Origin: Apostichopus japonicus
Taxonomy: Eukaryota > Echinodermata > Holothuroidea > Aspidochirotida > Stichopodidae
Assembly: GCF_037975245.1 (NCBI RefSeq)
Contig: NC_092580.1
Span: 25,652,501-25,716,500, forward strand
DNA length: 64,000 nt
Direction of reading: 5' to 3'
Of the stretch, positions 1 to 12,107 are shown one piece after another (position 1 is the first letter of the stretch; the number at the start of each line of letters is the position of its first letter). The position numbers and the translations under genes are program-made. Below the pieces are notes generated by a model. That model saw nothing but the letters and a program-made list of their open reading frames with translations, did not search any database and was not told the origin of the DNA.

Positions 1-14
1 CCCATTCAACAAGG
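1..14 (+). repeat. Tail of preceding monomer (partial)
   Basis: These 14 bases match the last 14 bases of the complete units, just before the ATGAATA landmark. They show that the array continues upstream of the window. Confidence 0.95.
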
Positions 15-110
15 ATGAATACACATAAAATCCTATGCTTTCAAATATTTGATCCTAATGATAGCTCTAACCTACATATAGCTGCTTTCCCAGTTTCCCC
101 CTTCAGCAAT

Positions 111-120
111 CCCCCCCCCC
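111..120 (+). repeat. Poly-C run of the monomer
   Basis: Ten C in this unit. The homologous run is about 9-15 C in other units and is sometimes followed by tccc or interrupted (ccatccc in M12, ccgcccc in M45). It is the most length-variable site in the unit and sets the frame of the spurious open frames that cross it. Confidence 0.95.
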
Positions 121-136
121 TTTTGCCCAACATTAT

Positions 137-158
137 GGTTCCACATATGGGTGGAGCC
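137..158 (+). other. Potential hairpin, stem 8
   Basis: ggttccac and gtggagcc can pair over a 6-nt loop (atatgg), with one T-G wobble in the plus-strand sense. The two arms are conserved in nearly all units; M44 and M48 change the left arm from ccac to ccag. No expression evidence can be seen, so a role is not claimed. Confidence 0.55.
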
Positions 159-224
159 TGTAAAAGTTGGACAAGATCATTTTCTACACTGATGCATTTG
201 AGATTAAGCAGTTCATCAATTTGG

Positions 225-238
225 AATGACATCAAAAC
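225..238 (+). repeat. Intra-monomer direct repeat, copy 1
   Basis: aatgacatcaaaac occurs here and again 327 bp downstream in the same unit. In units with the e2 end the match extends to tggaatgacatcaaaac. Confidence 0.85.
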
Positions 239-398
239 TTTGAAACGGTGAAAATAAGATGGTCAAAAATTAATATTAGAATGTTCATTAAATTCTCACA
301 CACATTATGGGGACCCTAATAGTTGGAAAAAGAAACCTTCTACTTTACATTTAATATACATCACCTTAATCTATGCTGTTGGAAATGGTAAAAAAAAT

Positions 399-421
399 CT
401 TTCTCAAACAATAGGAGAAAG
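399..421 (+). other. Potential hairpin, stem 7
   Basis: ctttctc and gagaaag are perfect inverted repeats over a 9-nt loop (aaacaatag), directly after an 8-A run. The arms are conserved across the array, except in M15, M30, M38 and M66 where ctttctt replaces the left arm. An A-run followed by a hairpin is the reverse of an intrinsic terminator on the plus strand, and no gene is near. Confidence 0.55.
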
Positions 422-551
422 CCATAACAGTGTACATCCCTATTTTCTCTATGATATATCAAATTGTATGAATACAGCACATGCAACAGCATATATATTC
501 TGATTAGGGCTTTCCAATCATCCCCACCCCTCATTCCCACTCAACTAGTGA

Positions 552-565
552 AATGACATCAAAAC
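552..565 (+). repeat. Intra-monomer direct repeat, copy 2
   Basis: Second copy of aatgacatcaaaac. The bases either side are unrelated to those around copy 1, so an ancient duplication within the monomer would have to be largely eroded. Confidence 0.85.
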
Positions 566-603
566 ATTATTTATACATAATATCACATTATTAGGGCGTT
601 ATG

Positions 604-629
604 AGGGTCTGACCCTGTATACGGTACCT
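604..629 (+). other. Palindrome cluster in monomer
   Basis: agggtc-t-gaccct is a perfect 13-bp inverted repeat, followed directly by gtatac and, one base later, ggtacc. Further palindromes atctagat (668-675) and tacgta (721-726) lie downstream. In e1 units the first palindrome shortens to ggtctgacc. Clustered dyads can be protein-binding sites, but no specific binding factor is identified. Confidence 0.6.
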
Positions 630-780
630 GATTCCATAGTAACCCACACCACTTGCCCCATGCAATGATCTAGATAGAGTGATAGTGTACAAACTGTAAT
701 TTTCAGGACATATCAAACTTTACGTAGCAGGTAGAAAAGCAAATAGACGACCAATAGGGCAGCCAAGTCAATTGGACACA

Positions 781-799
781 CCCCACCCCTCCCCGACCC
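781..799 (-). other. G-quadruplex motif at monomer end
   Basis: Read on the minus strand the end of the unit is GGG-TC-GGGG-A-GGGG-T-GGGG, which fits the standard G3+N1-7 quadruplex pattern. The plus strand is the matching i-motif. e2 units read GGG-TA-GGGG-A-GGGG-T-GGGGG, which also fits. The motif recurs at the end of essentially every unit. M41 weakens it (gactttcc at 35360-35367). Confidence 0.75.
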
Positions 800-818
800 T
801 CCATCCCATTCAACAAGG

Positions 819-1622
819 ATGAATACACATAAAATCCTTTGCTTTCAAATATTTGATCCTAATGATAGCTCTAACCTACATATAGCTGCTTTCCCAGTTT
901 CCCCCTTCAGCAATCCCCCCCCCCTTTTGCCCAACATTATGGTTCCACATATGGGTGGAGCCTGTAAAAGTTGGACAAGATCATTTTCTACACTGATGCA
1001 TTTGAGATTAAGCAGTTCATCAATTTGGAATGACATCAAAACTTTGAAACGGTGAAAATAAGATGGTCAAAAATTAATATTAGAATGTTCATTAAATTCT
1101 CACACACATTATGGGGACCCTAATAGTTGGAAAAAGAAACCTTCTACTTTACATTTAATATACATCACCTTAATCTATGCTGTTGGAAATGGTAAAAAAA
1201 ATCTTTCTCAAACAATAGGAGAAAGCCATAACAGTGTACATCCCTATTTTCTCTATGATATATCAAATTGTATGAATACAGCACATGCAACAGCATATAT
1301 ATTCTGATTAGGGCTTTCCAATCATCCCCACCCCTCATTCCCACTCAACTAGTGAAATGACATCAAAACATTATTTATACATAATATCACAGTATTAGGG
1401 CGTTATGGAGGTCTGACCCTGTATACGGTACCTGATTCCATAGTAATTCACACCACTTGCCACATGCAATGATCTAGATAGAGTGATAGTGTACAAACTG
1501 TAATTTTCAGGACATATCAAACTTTACGTAGCAGGTAGAAAAGCAAATAGACGACCAATAGGGCAGCCAAGTCAATTGGACACCCCCCACCCCTCCCCGA
1601 CCCTCCATCCCATTCAACAAGG
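819..1622 (+). repeat. Monomer M2, F / ctacttt / e1
   Basis: Shares the G-interrupted A-run with M1. Private changes are cagtattag in place of cattattag and gtaattcacacc in place of gtaacccacacc. Confidence 0.97.
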
Positions 1623-2433
1623 ATGAATACACATAAAATCCTATGCTTTCAAATATTTGATCCTAATGATAGCTCTAACCTACATATAGCTGCTTTCCCA
1701 GTTTCCCCCTCCAGCAACCCCCCCCCCCTCCCTTTTGCCCAACATTATGGTTCCACATATGGGTGGAGCCTGTAAAAGTTGGACAAGATCATTTTCTACA
1801 CTGATGCATTTGAGATTAAGCAGTTCATCAATTTGGAATGACATCAAAACTTTGAAACGGTGAAAATAAGATGGTCAAAAATTAATATTAGACTGTTCAT
1901 TAATTCTCACACACATTATGGGGACCCTAATAGTTGAAAAAAAAAAAAAACCCTTTGACATTACATCTAATATACATCACCTTAATCTATGCTGTTGGAA
2001 ATGGTAAAAAAATCTTTCTCAAACAATAGGAGAAAGCCATAACAGTGTACATCCCTATTTTCTCTATAATATATCAAATTGTATGAATACAGCACATGCA
2101 ACAGCATATATATTCTGATTAGGGCTTTCCAATCATCCCCACCCCTCATTCCCACTCAACTAGTGAAATGACATCAAAACATTATTTATACATAATATCA
2201 CATTATTAGGGCGTTATGGAGGTCTGACCCTGTATACGGTACCTGATTCCATAGTAACCCACACCACTTGCCACATGCAATGATCTAGATAGAGTGATAG
2301 TGTACAAACTGTAATTTTCAGGACATATCAAACTTTACGTAGCAGGTAGAAAAGCAAATAGACGACCAATAGGGCAGCCAAGTCAATTGGACACCCCCCA
2401 CCCCTCCCCGACCCTCCATCCCATTCAACAAGG
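1623..2433 (+). repeat. Monomer M3, S / ccctttgac / e1
   Basis: S class with a tccc block after poly-C, the attatgggg form and a long A-run. The second A-run is one base shorter (aaaaaaa before tctttc). Confidence 0.97.
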
Positions 2434-3236
2434 ATGAATACACATAAAATCCTATGCTTTCATATATTTGATCCTAATGATAGCTCTAACCTACATATAG
2501 CTGCTTTCCCAGTTTCCCCCTCCAGCAATCCCCCCCCCCTTTTGCCCAACATTATGGTTCCACATATGGGTGGAGCCTGTAAAAGTTGGACAAGATCATT
2601 TTCTACACTGATGCATTTGAGATTAAGCAGTTCATCAATTTGGAATGACATCAAAACTTTGAAACGGTGAAAATAAGATGGTCAAAAATTAATATTAGAC
2701 TGTTCATTAAATCTCACACACATTATGGGGACCCTAATAGTTGAAAAAAAAAACCTTTGACATTACATTTAATATACATCACCTTAATCTATGCTGTTGG
2801 AAATGGTAAAAAAAATCTTTCTCAAACAATAGGAGAAAGCCATAACAGTGTACATCCCTATTTTCTCTATGATATATCAAATTGTATGAATACAGCACAT
2901 GCAACAGCATATATATTCTGATTAGGGCTTTCCAATCATCCCCACCCCTCATTCCCACTCAACTAGTGAAATGACATCAAAACATTATTCATACATAATA
3001 TCACATTATAAGGGCGTTATGGAGGTCTGACCCTGTATACAGTACCTGATTCCATAGTAACCCACACCACTTGCCACATGCAATGATCTAGATAGAGTGA
3101 TAGTGTACAAACTGTAATTTTCAGGACATATCAAACTTTACGTAGCAGGTAGAAAAGCAAATAGACGACCAATAGGGCAGCCAAGTCAATTGGACACCCC
3201 CCACCCCTCCCCGACCCTCCATCCCATTCAACAAGG
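2434..3236 (+). repeat. Monomer M4, S / cctttgac / e1
   Basis: Several private changes: ttcatatatttg, ttcattaaatctc, attattcatac, cattataaggg and tatacagtacc. It is one of the more diverged units. Confidence 0.97.
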
Positions 3237-4033
3237 ATGAATACACATAAAATCCTATGCTTTCAAATATTTGATCCTAAGCTCTAACCTACATATAGCT
3301 GCTTTCCCAGTTTCCCCCTCCAGCAACCCCCCCCCCCTCCCTTTTGCCCAACATTATGGTTCCACATATGGGTGGAGCCTGTAAAAGTTGGACAAGATCA
3401 TTTTCTACACTGATGCATTTGAGATTAAGCAGTTCATCAATTTGGAATGACATCAAAACTTTGAAACGGTGAAAATAAGATGGTCAAAAATTAATATTAG
3501 ACTGTTCATTAATTCTCACACAAATTGGGACCCTAAAAGTTGAAAAAAAAACCTTTGACATTACATTTAATATACATCACCTTAATCTATGCTGTTGGAA
3601 ATGGTAAAAAAAATCTTTCTCAAACAATAGGAGAAAGCCATAACAGTGTACATCCCTATTTTCTCTATGGTATATCAAATTGTATGAATACAGCACATGC
3701 AACAGCATATATATTCTGATTAGGGCTTTCCAATCATCCCCACCCCTCATTCCCACTCAACTAGTGAAATGACATCAAAACATTATTTATACATCATATC
3801 ACATTATTAGGGCGTTATGGAGGTCTGACCCTGTATACGGTACCTGATTCCATAGTAACCCACACCACTTGCCACATGCAATGATCTAGATAGAGTGATA
3901 GTGTACAAACTGTAATTTTCAGGACATATCAAACTTTACGTAGCAGGTAGAAAAGCAAATAGACGACCAATAGGGCAGCCAAGTCAATTGGACACCCCCA
4001 CCCCTCCCCGACCCTCCATCCCATTCAACAAGG
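3237..4033 (+). repeat. Monomer M5, S, shortest unit (797 bp)
   Basis: Lacks five bases of the consensus aatgatagctc near 3280, leaving aagctc. It carries the acaaattggg / accctaaaag middle otherwise found in M14 and M37, and private ctatggtatat and acatcatatc. Confidence 0.97.
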
Positions 4034-4843
4034 ATGAATACACATAAAATCCTATGCTTTCAAATATTTGATCCTAATGATAGCTCTAACCTACATATAG
4101 CTGCTTTCCCAGTTTCCCCCTTTAGCAATCCCCCCCCCCCCTCCCTTTTGCCCAACATTATGGTTCCACATATGGGTGGAGCCTGTAAAAGTTGGACAAG
4201 ATCATTTTCTACACTGATGCATTTGAGATTAAGCAGTTCATCAATTTGGAATGACATCAAAACTTTGAAACGGTGAAAATAAGATGGTCAAAAATTAATA
4301 TTAGACTGTTCATTAATTCTCACACACATTGGGACCCTAATAGTTAAAAAAAAAAAAAAACCCTTTGACATTACATTTAATATACATCACCTTAATCTAT
4401 GCTGTTGGAAATGGTAAAAAAAATCTTTCTCAAACAATAGGAGAAAGCCATAACAGTGTACATCCCTATTTTCTCTATAATATATCAAATTGTATGAATA
4501 CAGCACATGCAACAGCATATATATTCTGATTAGGGCTTTCCAATCATCCCCACCCCTCATTCCGACACAACTAGTGGAATGACATCAAAACATTATTTAT
4601 ACATAATATCACATTATTAGGGCGTTATGAGGGTCTGACCCTGTATACGGTACCTGATTCCATAGTAACCCACACCACTTGCCCCATGCAATGATCTAGA
4701 TAGAGTGATAGTGTACAAACTGTAATTTTTAGGACATATCAAACTTTACGTAGCAGGTAGAAAAGCAAATAGACGACCAATAGGGCAGCCAAGTCAATTG
4801 GACACCCCCACCCCTCCCCTACCCTCCCTCCCATTCAACAAGG
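4034..4843 (+). repeat. Monomer M6, F / ttaaaaa / e2
   Basis: Has tttagc in place of ttcagc. It carries the tccgacacaac, tttttagg and ccctccctccc markers seen elsewhere only in M16, M39 and M67, all of which precede a T unit, as here. Confidence 0.97.
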
Positions 4844-5650
4844 ATGAATACACATAAAATCCTATGCTTTCAAATATTTGATCCTAATGATAGCTCTAAC
4901 CTACATATAGCTGCTTTTCCAGTTTCCCCCTTCAGCAATCCCCCCCCCCCTTTTTGCCCAACATTATGGTTCCACATATGGGTGGAGCCTGTAAAAGTTG
5001 GACAAGATCATTTTCTACACTGATGTATTTGAGATTAAGCAGTTCATCAATTTGGAATGACATCAAAACTTTGAAATGGTGAAAATAAGATGGTCAAAAA
5101 TTAATATTAGAATGTTCATTAAATTCTCACACACATTATGGGGACCCTAATAGTTGGAAAAAAAAAACCTTCTACTTTACATTTAATATACATCACCTTA
5201 ATCTATGCTGTTGGAAATGGTAAAAAAAATCTTTCTCAAACAATAGGAGAAAGCCATAACAGTGTACATCCCTATTTTCTCTATGATATATCAAATTGTA
5301 TGAATACAGCACATGCAACAGCATATATATTCTGATTAGGGCTTTCCAATCATCCCCACCCCTCATTCCCACTCAACTAGTGAAATGACATCAAAACATT
5401 ATTTATACATAATATCACATTATTAGGGCGTTATGGAGGTCTGACCCTGTATACGGTACCTGATTCCATAGTAACCCACACCACTTGCCACATGCAATGA
5501 TCTAGATAGAGTGATAGTGTACAAACTGTAATTTTCAGGACATATCAAACTTTACGTAGCAGGTAGAAAAGCAAATAGACGACCAATAGGGCAGCCAAGT
5601 CAATTGGACACCCCCCACCCCTCCCCGACCCTCCATCCCATTCAACAAGG
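4844..5650 (+). repeat. Monomer M7, T class
   Basis: First T unit: cttttccag, five T after poly-C, gatgtattt, gaaatgg, ctacttt middle, e1 end. T units are the most uniform class in the array. Confidence 0.97.
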
Positions 5651-6458
5651 ATGAATACACATAAAATCCTATGCTTTCAAATATTTGATCCTAATGATAG
5701 CTCTAACCTACATATAGCTGCTTTCCCAGTTTCCCCCTTCAGCAATCCCCCCCCCTCCCTTTTGCCCAACATTATGGTTCCACATATGGGTGGAGCCTGT
5801 AAAAGTTGGACAAGATCATTTTCTACACTGATGCATTTGAGATTAAGCAGTTCATCAATTTGGAATGACATCAAAACTTTGAAACGGTGAAAATAAGATG
5901 GTCAAAAATTAATATTAGAATGTTCATTAAATTCTCACACACATTATGGGGACCCTAATAGTTGGAAAAAAAAAACCTTCTACTTTACATTTAATATACA
6001 TCACCTTAATCTATGCTGTTGGAAATGGTAAAAAAAATCTTTCTCAAACAATAGGAGAAAGCCATAACAGTGTACATCCCTATTTTCTCTATGATATATC
6101 AAATTGTATGAATACAGCACATGCAACAGCATATATATTCTGATTAGGGCTTTCCAATCATCCCCACCCCTCATTCCCACTCAACTAGTGAAATGACATC
6201 AAAACATTATTTATACATAATATCACATTATTAGGGCGTTATGGAGGTCTGACCCTGTATACGGTACCTGATTCCATAGTAACCCACACCACTTGCCACA
6301 TGCAGTGATCTAGATAGAGTGATAGTGTACAAACTGTAATTTTCAGGACATATCAAACTTTACGTAGCAGGTAGAAAAGCAAATAGACGACCAATAGGGC
6401 AGCCAAGTCAATTGGACACCCCCCACCCCTCCCCGACCCTCCATCCCATTCAACAAGG
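5651..6458 (+). repeat. Monomer M8, F / ctacttt / e1
   Basis: F class with a tccc block after poly-C. It has gcagtgatc in place of gcaatgatc, shared with M21 and M31. Confidence 0.97.
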
Positions 6459-7259
6459 ATGAATACACATAAAATCCTATGCTTTCAAATATTTGATCCT
6501 AATGATAGCTCTAACCTACATATAGCTGCTTTCCCAGTTTCCCCCTTCAGCAATCCCCCCCCCCTTTTGCCCAACATTATGGTTCCACATATGGGTGGAG
6601 CCTGTAAAAGTTGGACAAGATCATTTTCTACACTGATGCATTTGAGATTAAGCAGTTCATCAATTTGGAATGACATCAAAACTTTGAAACGGTGAAAATA
6701 AGATGGTCAAAAATTAATATTAGACTGTTCATTAATTCTCACACACATTGGGACCCTAATAGTTGAAAAAAAAACCCCTTTGACATTACATCTAATATAC
6801 ATCACCTTAATCTATGCTGTTGGAAATGGTAAAAAAAATCTTTCTCAAACAATAGGAGAAAGCCATAACAGTGTACATCCCTATTTTCTCTATAATATAT
6901 CAAATTGTATGAATACAGCACATGCAACAGCATATATATTCTGATTAGGGCTTTCCAATCATCCCCACCCCTCATTCCCACTCAACTAGTGAAATGACAT
7001 CAAAACATTATTTATACATAATATCACATTATTAGGGCGTTATGGAGGTCTGACCCTGTATACGGTACCTGATTCCATAGTAACCCACACCACTTGCCAC
7101 ATGCAATGATCTAGATAGAGTGATAGTGTACAAACTGTAATTTTCAGGACATATCAAACTTTACGTAGCAGGTAGAAAAGCAAATAGACGACCAATAGGG
7201 CAGCCAAGTCAATTGGACACCCCCCACCCCTCCCCGACCCTCCATCCCATTCAACAAGG
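6459..7259 (+). repeat. Monomer M9, F / cccctttgac / e1
   Basis: attggg form with four C before tttgac, shared with M33. It precedes an S/ccgttgac then S/ttcagt pair (M10-M11), as M33 and M42 do. Confidence 0.97.
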
Positions 7260-8070
7260 ATGAATACACATAAAATCCTATGCTTTCAAATATTTGATCC
7301 TAATGATAGCTCTAACCTACATATAGCTGCTTTCCCAGTTTCCCCCTCCAGCAATCCCCCCCCCCCCTCCCTTTTGCCCAACATTATGGTTCCACATATG
7401 GGTGGAGCCTGTAAAAGTTGGACAAGATCATTTTCTACACTGATGCATTTGAGATTAAGCAGTTCATCAATTTGGAATGACATCAAAACTTTGAAACGGT
7501 GAAAATAAGATGGTCAAAAATTAATATTAGACTGTTCATTAATTCTCACACACATTATGGGGACCCTAAATAGTTGAAAAAAAAAAACCGTTGACATTAC
7601 ATTTAATATACATCACCTTAATCTATGCTGTTGGAAATGGTAAAAAAAATCTTTCTCAAACAATAGGAGAAAGCCATAACAGTGTACATCCCTATTTTCT
7701 CTATGATATATCAAATTGTATGAATACAGCACATGCAACAGCATATATATTCTGATTAGGGCTTTCCAATCATCCCCACCCCTCATTCCCACTCAACTAG
7801 TGAAATGACATCAAAACATTATTTATACATAATATCACATTATTAGGGCGTTATGGAGGTCTGACCCTGTATACGGTACCTGATTCCATAGTAACCCACA
7901 CCACTTGCCACATGCAATGATCTAGATAGAGTGATAGTGTACAAACTGTAATTTTCAGGACATATCAAACTTTACGTAGCAGGTAGAAAAGCAAATAGAC
8001 GACCAATAGGGCAGCCAAGTCAATTGGACACCCCCCACCCCTCCCCGACCCTCCATCCCATTCAACAAGG
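7260..8070 (+). repeat. Monomer M10, S / ccgttgac / e1
   Basis: caatcc before the poly-C with tccc after it, and accctaaatag before the A-run. Equivalent to M34, M43, M47 and M71 in the same relative position. Confidence 0.97.
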
Positions 8071-8877
8071 ATGAATACACATAAAATCCTATGCTTTCAA
8101 ATATTTGATCCTAATGATAGCTCTAACCTACATATAGCTGCTTTCCCAGTTTCCCCCTCCAGCAACCCCCCCCCCCCCTCCCTTTTGCCCAACATTATGG
8201 TTCCACATATGGGTGGAGCCTGTAAAAGTTGGACAAGATCATTTTCTACACTGATGCATTTGAGATTAAGCAGTTCATCAATTTGGAATGACATCAAAAC
8301 TTTGAAACGGTGAAAATAAGATGGTCAAAAATTAATATTAGACTGTTCAGTAATTCTCACACACATTGGGACCCTAAAAGTTGAAAAAAAAAAACCTTTG
8401 ACATTACATTTAATATACATCACCTTAATCTATGCTGTTGGAAATGGTAAAAAAAATCTTTCTCAAACAATAGGAGAAAGCCATAACAGTGTACATCCCT
8501 ATTTTCTCTATAATATATCAAATTGTATGAATACAGCACATGCAAAAGCATATATATTCTGATTAAGGCTTTCCAATCATCCCCACCCCTCATTCCCACT
8601 CAACTAGTGGAATGACATCAAAACATTATTTATACATAATATCACATTATTAGGGCGTTATGGAGGTCTGACCCTGTATACGGTACCTGATTCCATAGTA
8701 ACCCACACCACTTGCCACATGCAATGATCTAGATAGAGTGATAGTGTACAAACTGTAATTTTCAGGACATATCAAACTTTACGTAGCAGGTAGAAAAGCA
8801 AATAGACGACCAATAGGGCAGCCAAGTCAATTGGACACCCCCCACCCCTCCCCGACCCTCCATCCCATTCAACAAGG
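8071..8877 (+). repeat. Monomer M11, S / ttcagt
   Basis: Has caaaagc and gattaagg, gtggaatg, but then the e1 ggagg and gccacatg: a mixed end shared with M35. Confidence 0.97.
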
Positions 8878-9689
8878 ATGAATACACATAAAATCCTATG
8901 CTTTCAAATATTTGATCCTAATGATAGCTCTAACCTACATATAGCTGCTTTCCCAGTTTCCCCCACCAGCAACCATCCCCCCCCCCTCCCTTTTGCCCAA
9001 CATTATGGTTCCACATATGGGTGGAGCCTGTAAAAGTTGGACAAGATCATTTTCTACACTGATGCATTTGAGATTAAGCAGTTTATCAATTTGGAATGAC
9101 ATCAAAACTTTGAAACGGTGAAAATAAGATGGTCAAAAATTAATATTAGACTGTTCATTAATTCTCACACACATTATGGGGACCCTAAATAGTTGAAAAA
9201 AAAAAACCGTTGACATTACATTTAATATACATCACCTTAATCTATGCTGTTGGAAATGGTAAAAAAAATCTTTCTCAAACAATAGGAGAAAGCCATAACA
9301 GTGTACATCCCTATTTTCTCTATGATATATCAAATTGTATGAATACAGCACATGCAACAGCATATATATTCTGATTAGGGCTTTCCAATCATCCCCACCC
9401 CTCATTCCCACTCAACTAGTGAAATGACATCAAAACATTATTTATACATAATATCACATTATTAGGGCGTTATGGAGGTCTGACCCTGTATACGGTACCT
9501 GATTCCATAGTAACCCACACCACTTGCCACATGCAATGATCTAGATAGAGTGATAGTGTACAAACTGTAATTTTCAGGACATATCAAACTTTACGTAGCA
9601 GGTAGAAAAGCAAATAGACGACCAATAGGGCAGCCAAGTCAATTGGACACCCCCCACCCCTCCCCGACCCTCCATCCCATTCAACAAGG
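8878..9689 (+). repeat. Monomer M12, A / ccgttgac / e1
   Basis: Poly-C is interrupted as aaccatcccc. It also has gtttatc for gttcatc. It is the only A-class unit with the ccgttgac middle, so probably a recombinant. Confidence 0.97.
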
Positions 9690-10498
9690 ATGAATACACA
9701 TAAAATCCTATGCTTTCAAATATTTGATCCTAATGATAGCTCTAACCTACATATAGCTGCTTTCCCAGTTTCCCCCTCCAGCAACCCCCCCCCCCCCCCT
9801 CCCTTTTGCCCAACATTATGGTTCCACATATGGGTGGAGCCTGTAAAAGTTGGACAAGATCATTTTCTACACTGATGCATTTGAGATTAAGCAGTTCATC
9901 AATTTGGAATGACATCAAAACTTTGAAACGGTGAAAATAAGATGGTCAAAAATTAATATTAGACTGTTCAGTAATTCTCACACACATTGGGACCCTAAAA
10001 GTTGAAAAAAAAAAACCTTTGACATTACATTTAATATACATCACCTTAATCTATGCTGTTGGAAATGGTAAAAAAAATCTTTCTCAAACAATAGGAGAAA
10101 GCCATAACAGTGTACATCCCTATTTTCTCTATAATATATCAAATTGTATGAATACAGCACATGCAACAGCATATATATTCTGATTAGGGCTTTCCAATCA
10201 TCCCCACCCCTCATTCCCACTCAACTAGTGGAATGACATCAAAACATTATTTATACATAATATCACATTATTAGGGCGTTATGAGGGTCTGACCCTGTAT
10301 ACGGTACCTGATTCCATAGTAACCCACACCACTTGCCCCATGCAATGATCTAGATAGAGTGATAGTGTACAAACTGTAATTTTCAGGACATATCAAACTT
10401 TACGTAGCAGGTAGAAAAGCAAATAGACGACCAATAGGGCAGCCAAGTCAATTGGACACCCCCCACCCCTCCCCGACCCTCCATCCCATTCAACAAGG
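9690..10498 (+). repeat. Monomer M13, S / ttcagt / e2
   Basis: Unlike other ttcagt S units it has gcaacagc rather than gcaaaagc, and it ends ccccgacc despite gaggg and gccccatg. Confidence 0.97.
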
Positions 10499-11300
10499 AT
10501 GAATACACATAAAATCCTATGCTTTCAAATATTTGATCCTAATGATAGCTCTAACCTACATATAGCTGCTTTCCCAGTTTCCCCCACCAGCAACCCCCCC
10601 CCCTCCCTTTTGCCCAACATTATGGTTCCACATATGGGTGGAGCCTGTAAAAGTTGGACAAGATCATTTTCTACACTGATGCATTTGAGATTAAGCAGTT
10701 CATCAATTTGGAATGACATCAAAACTTTGAAACGGTGAAAATAAGATGGTCAAAAATTAATATTAGACTGTTCATTAATTCTCACACAAATTGGGACCCT
10801 AAAAGTTGAAAAAAAAACCTTTGACATTACATTTAATATACATCACCTTAATCTATGCTGTTGGAAATGGTAAAAAAAATCTTTCTCAAACAATAGGAGA
10901 AAGCCATAACAGTGTACATCCCTATTTTCTCTATGATATATCAAATTGTATGAATACAGCACATGCAACAGCATATATATTCTGATTAGGGCTTTCCAAT
11001 CATCCCCACCCCTCATTCCCACTCAACTAGTGAAATGACATCAAAACATTATTTATACATAATATCACATTATTAGGGCGTTATGGAGGTCTGACCCTGT
11101 ATACGGTACCTGATTCCATAGTAACCCACACCACTTGCCACATGCAATGATCTAGATAGAGTGATAGTGTACAAACTGTAATTTTCAGGACATATCAAAC
11201 TTTACGTAGCAGGTAGAAAAGCAAATAGACGACCAATAGGGCAGCCAAGTCAATTGGACACCCCCCACCCCTCCCCTACCCTCCATCCCATTCAACAAGG
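10499..11300 (+). repeat. Monomer M14, A / acaaattggg / e1
   Basis: Starts the four-unit block repeated at 31351-34570. It combines e1 markers with a cccctacc end, exactly as M37 does. Confidence 0.97.
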
Positions 11301-12107
11301 ATGAATAAACATAAAATCCTATGCTTTCAAATATTTGATCCTAATGATAGCTCTAACCTACATATAGCTGCTTTCCCAGTTTCCCCCACCAGCAACCCCC
11401 CCCCCCCTCCCTTTTGCCCAACATTATGGTTCCACATATGGGTGGAGCCTGTAAAAGTTGGACAAGATCATTTTCTACACTGATGCATTTGAGATTAAGC
11501 AGTTCATCAATTTGGAATGACATCAAAACTTTGAAACGGTGAAAATAAGATGGTCAAAAATTAATATTAGACTGTTCAGTAATTCTCACACACATTATGG
11601 GGACCCTAATAGTTGAAAAAAAAAACCTTTGACATTACATCTAATATACATCACCTTAATCTATGCTGTTGGAAATGGTAAAAAAATCTTTCTTAAACAA
11701 TAGGAGAAAGCCATAACAGTGTACATCCCTATTTTCTCTATAATATATCAAATTGTATGAATACAGCACATGCAACAGCATATATATTCTGATTAGGGCT
11801 TTCCAATCATCCCCACCCCTCATTCCCACTCAACTAGTGGAATGACATCAAAACATTATTTATACATAATATCACATTATTAGGGCGTTATGAGGGTCTG
11901 ACCCTGTATACGGTACCTGATTCCATAGTAACCCACACCACTTGCCCCATGCAATGATCTAGATAGAGTGATAGTGTACAAACTGTAATTTTCAGGACAT
12001 ATCAAACTTTACGTAGCAGGTAGAAAAGCAAATAGACGACCAATAGGGCAGCCAAGTCAATTGGACACCCCCCACCCCTCCCCTACCCTCCATCCCATTC
12101 AACAAGG
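11301..12107 (+). repeat. Monomer M15, A / ttcagt / e2
   Basis: Has gaataaacat at the start, shared only with M38, and the ctttctt hairpin-arm change. Confidence 0.97.

Larger units (their letters stand above)
15..818 (+). repeat. Monomer M1, F / ctacttt
   Basis: Used here as the reference unit. It has an unusual mixed end: e1 gtgaaatg, but e2 gaggg and gccccatg, then ccccgacc. Its A-run is broken by a G (aaaaagaaacc), shared only with M2. Confidence 0.97.

Noticed and set aside
41-235. 64-66 codon minus-strand frame repeated in many units
   Set aside because: It overlaps the plus-strand frame, crosses the same poly-C run and is lost when that run changes length. No domain is recognisable.
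15-251. 78-80 codon plus-strand frame repeated in many units
   Set aside because: It crosses the poly-C run, whose length varies, so the same region reads through in some units and shifts to a different, shorter end in others. Recurrence reflects repeat copying, not selection on a protein.
390-421. Rho-independent terminator
   Set aside because: The A-run precedes the hairpin on the plus strand and the stem is AT-rich on a eukaryotic satellite with no adjacent gene.
15-818. CENP-B box in the monomer
   Set aside because: No ttcg core with the required spacing to cggg is present in the reference unit, so a centromere role cannot be argued from this motif.
4805-4830. Telomere-like repeat from ccctaccc and ccctccc at e2 unit ends
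   Set aside because: It is a single C-rich strip per unit with no tandem ccctaa or related telomeric repeat.
5138-5335. 60-66 codon plus-strand frame across the A-run
   Set aside because: The start shifts with A-run length and it is absent in many units. No ribosome-binding, promoter or domain context is seen.
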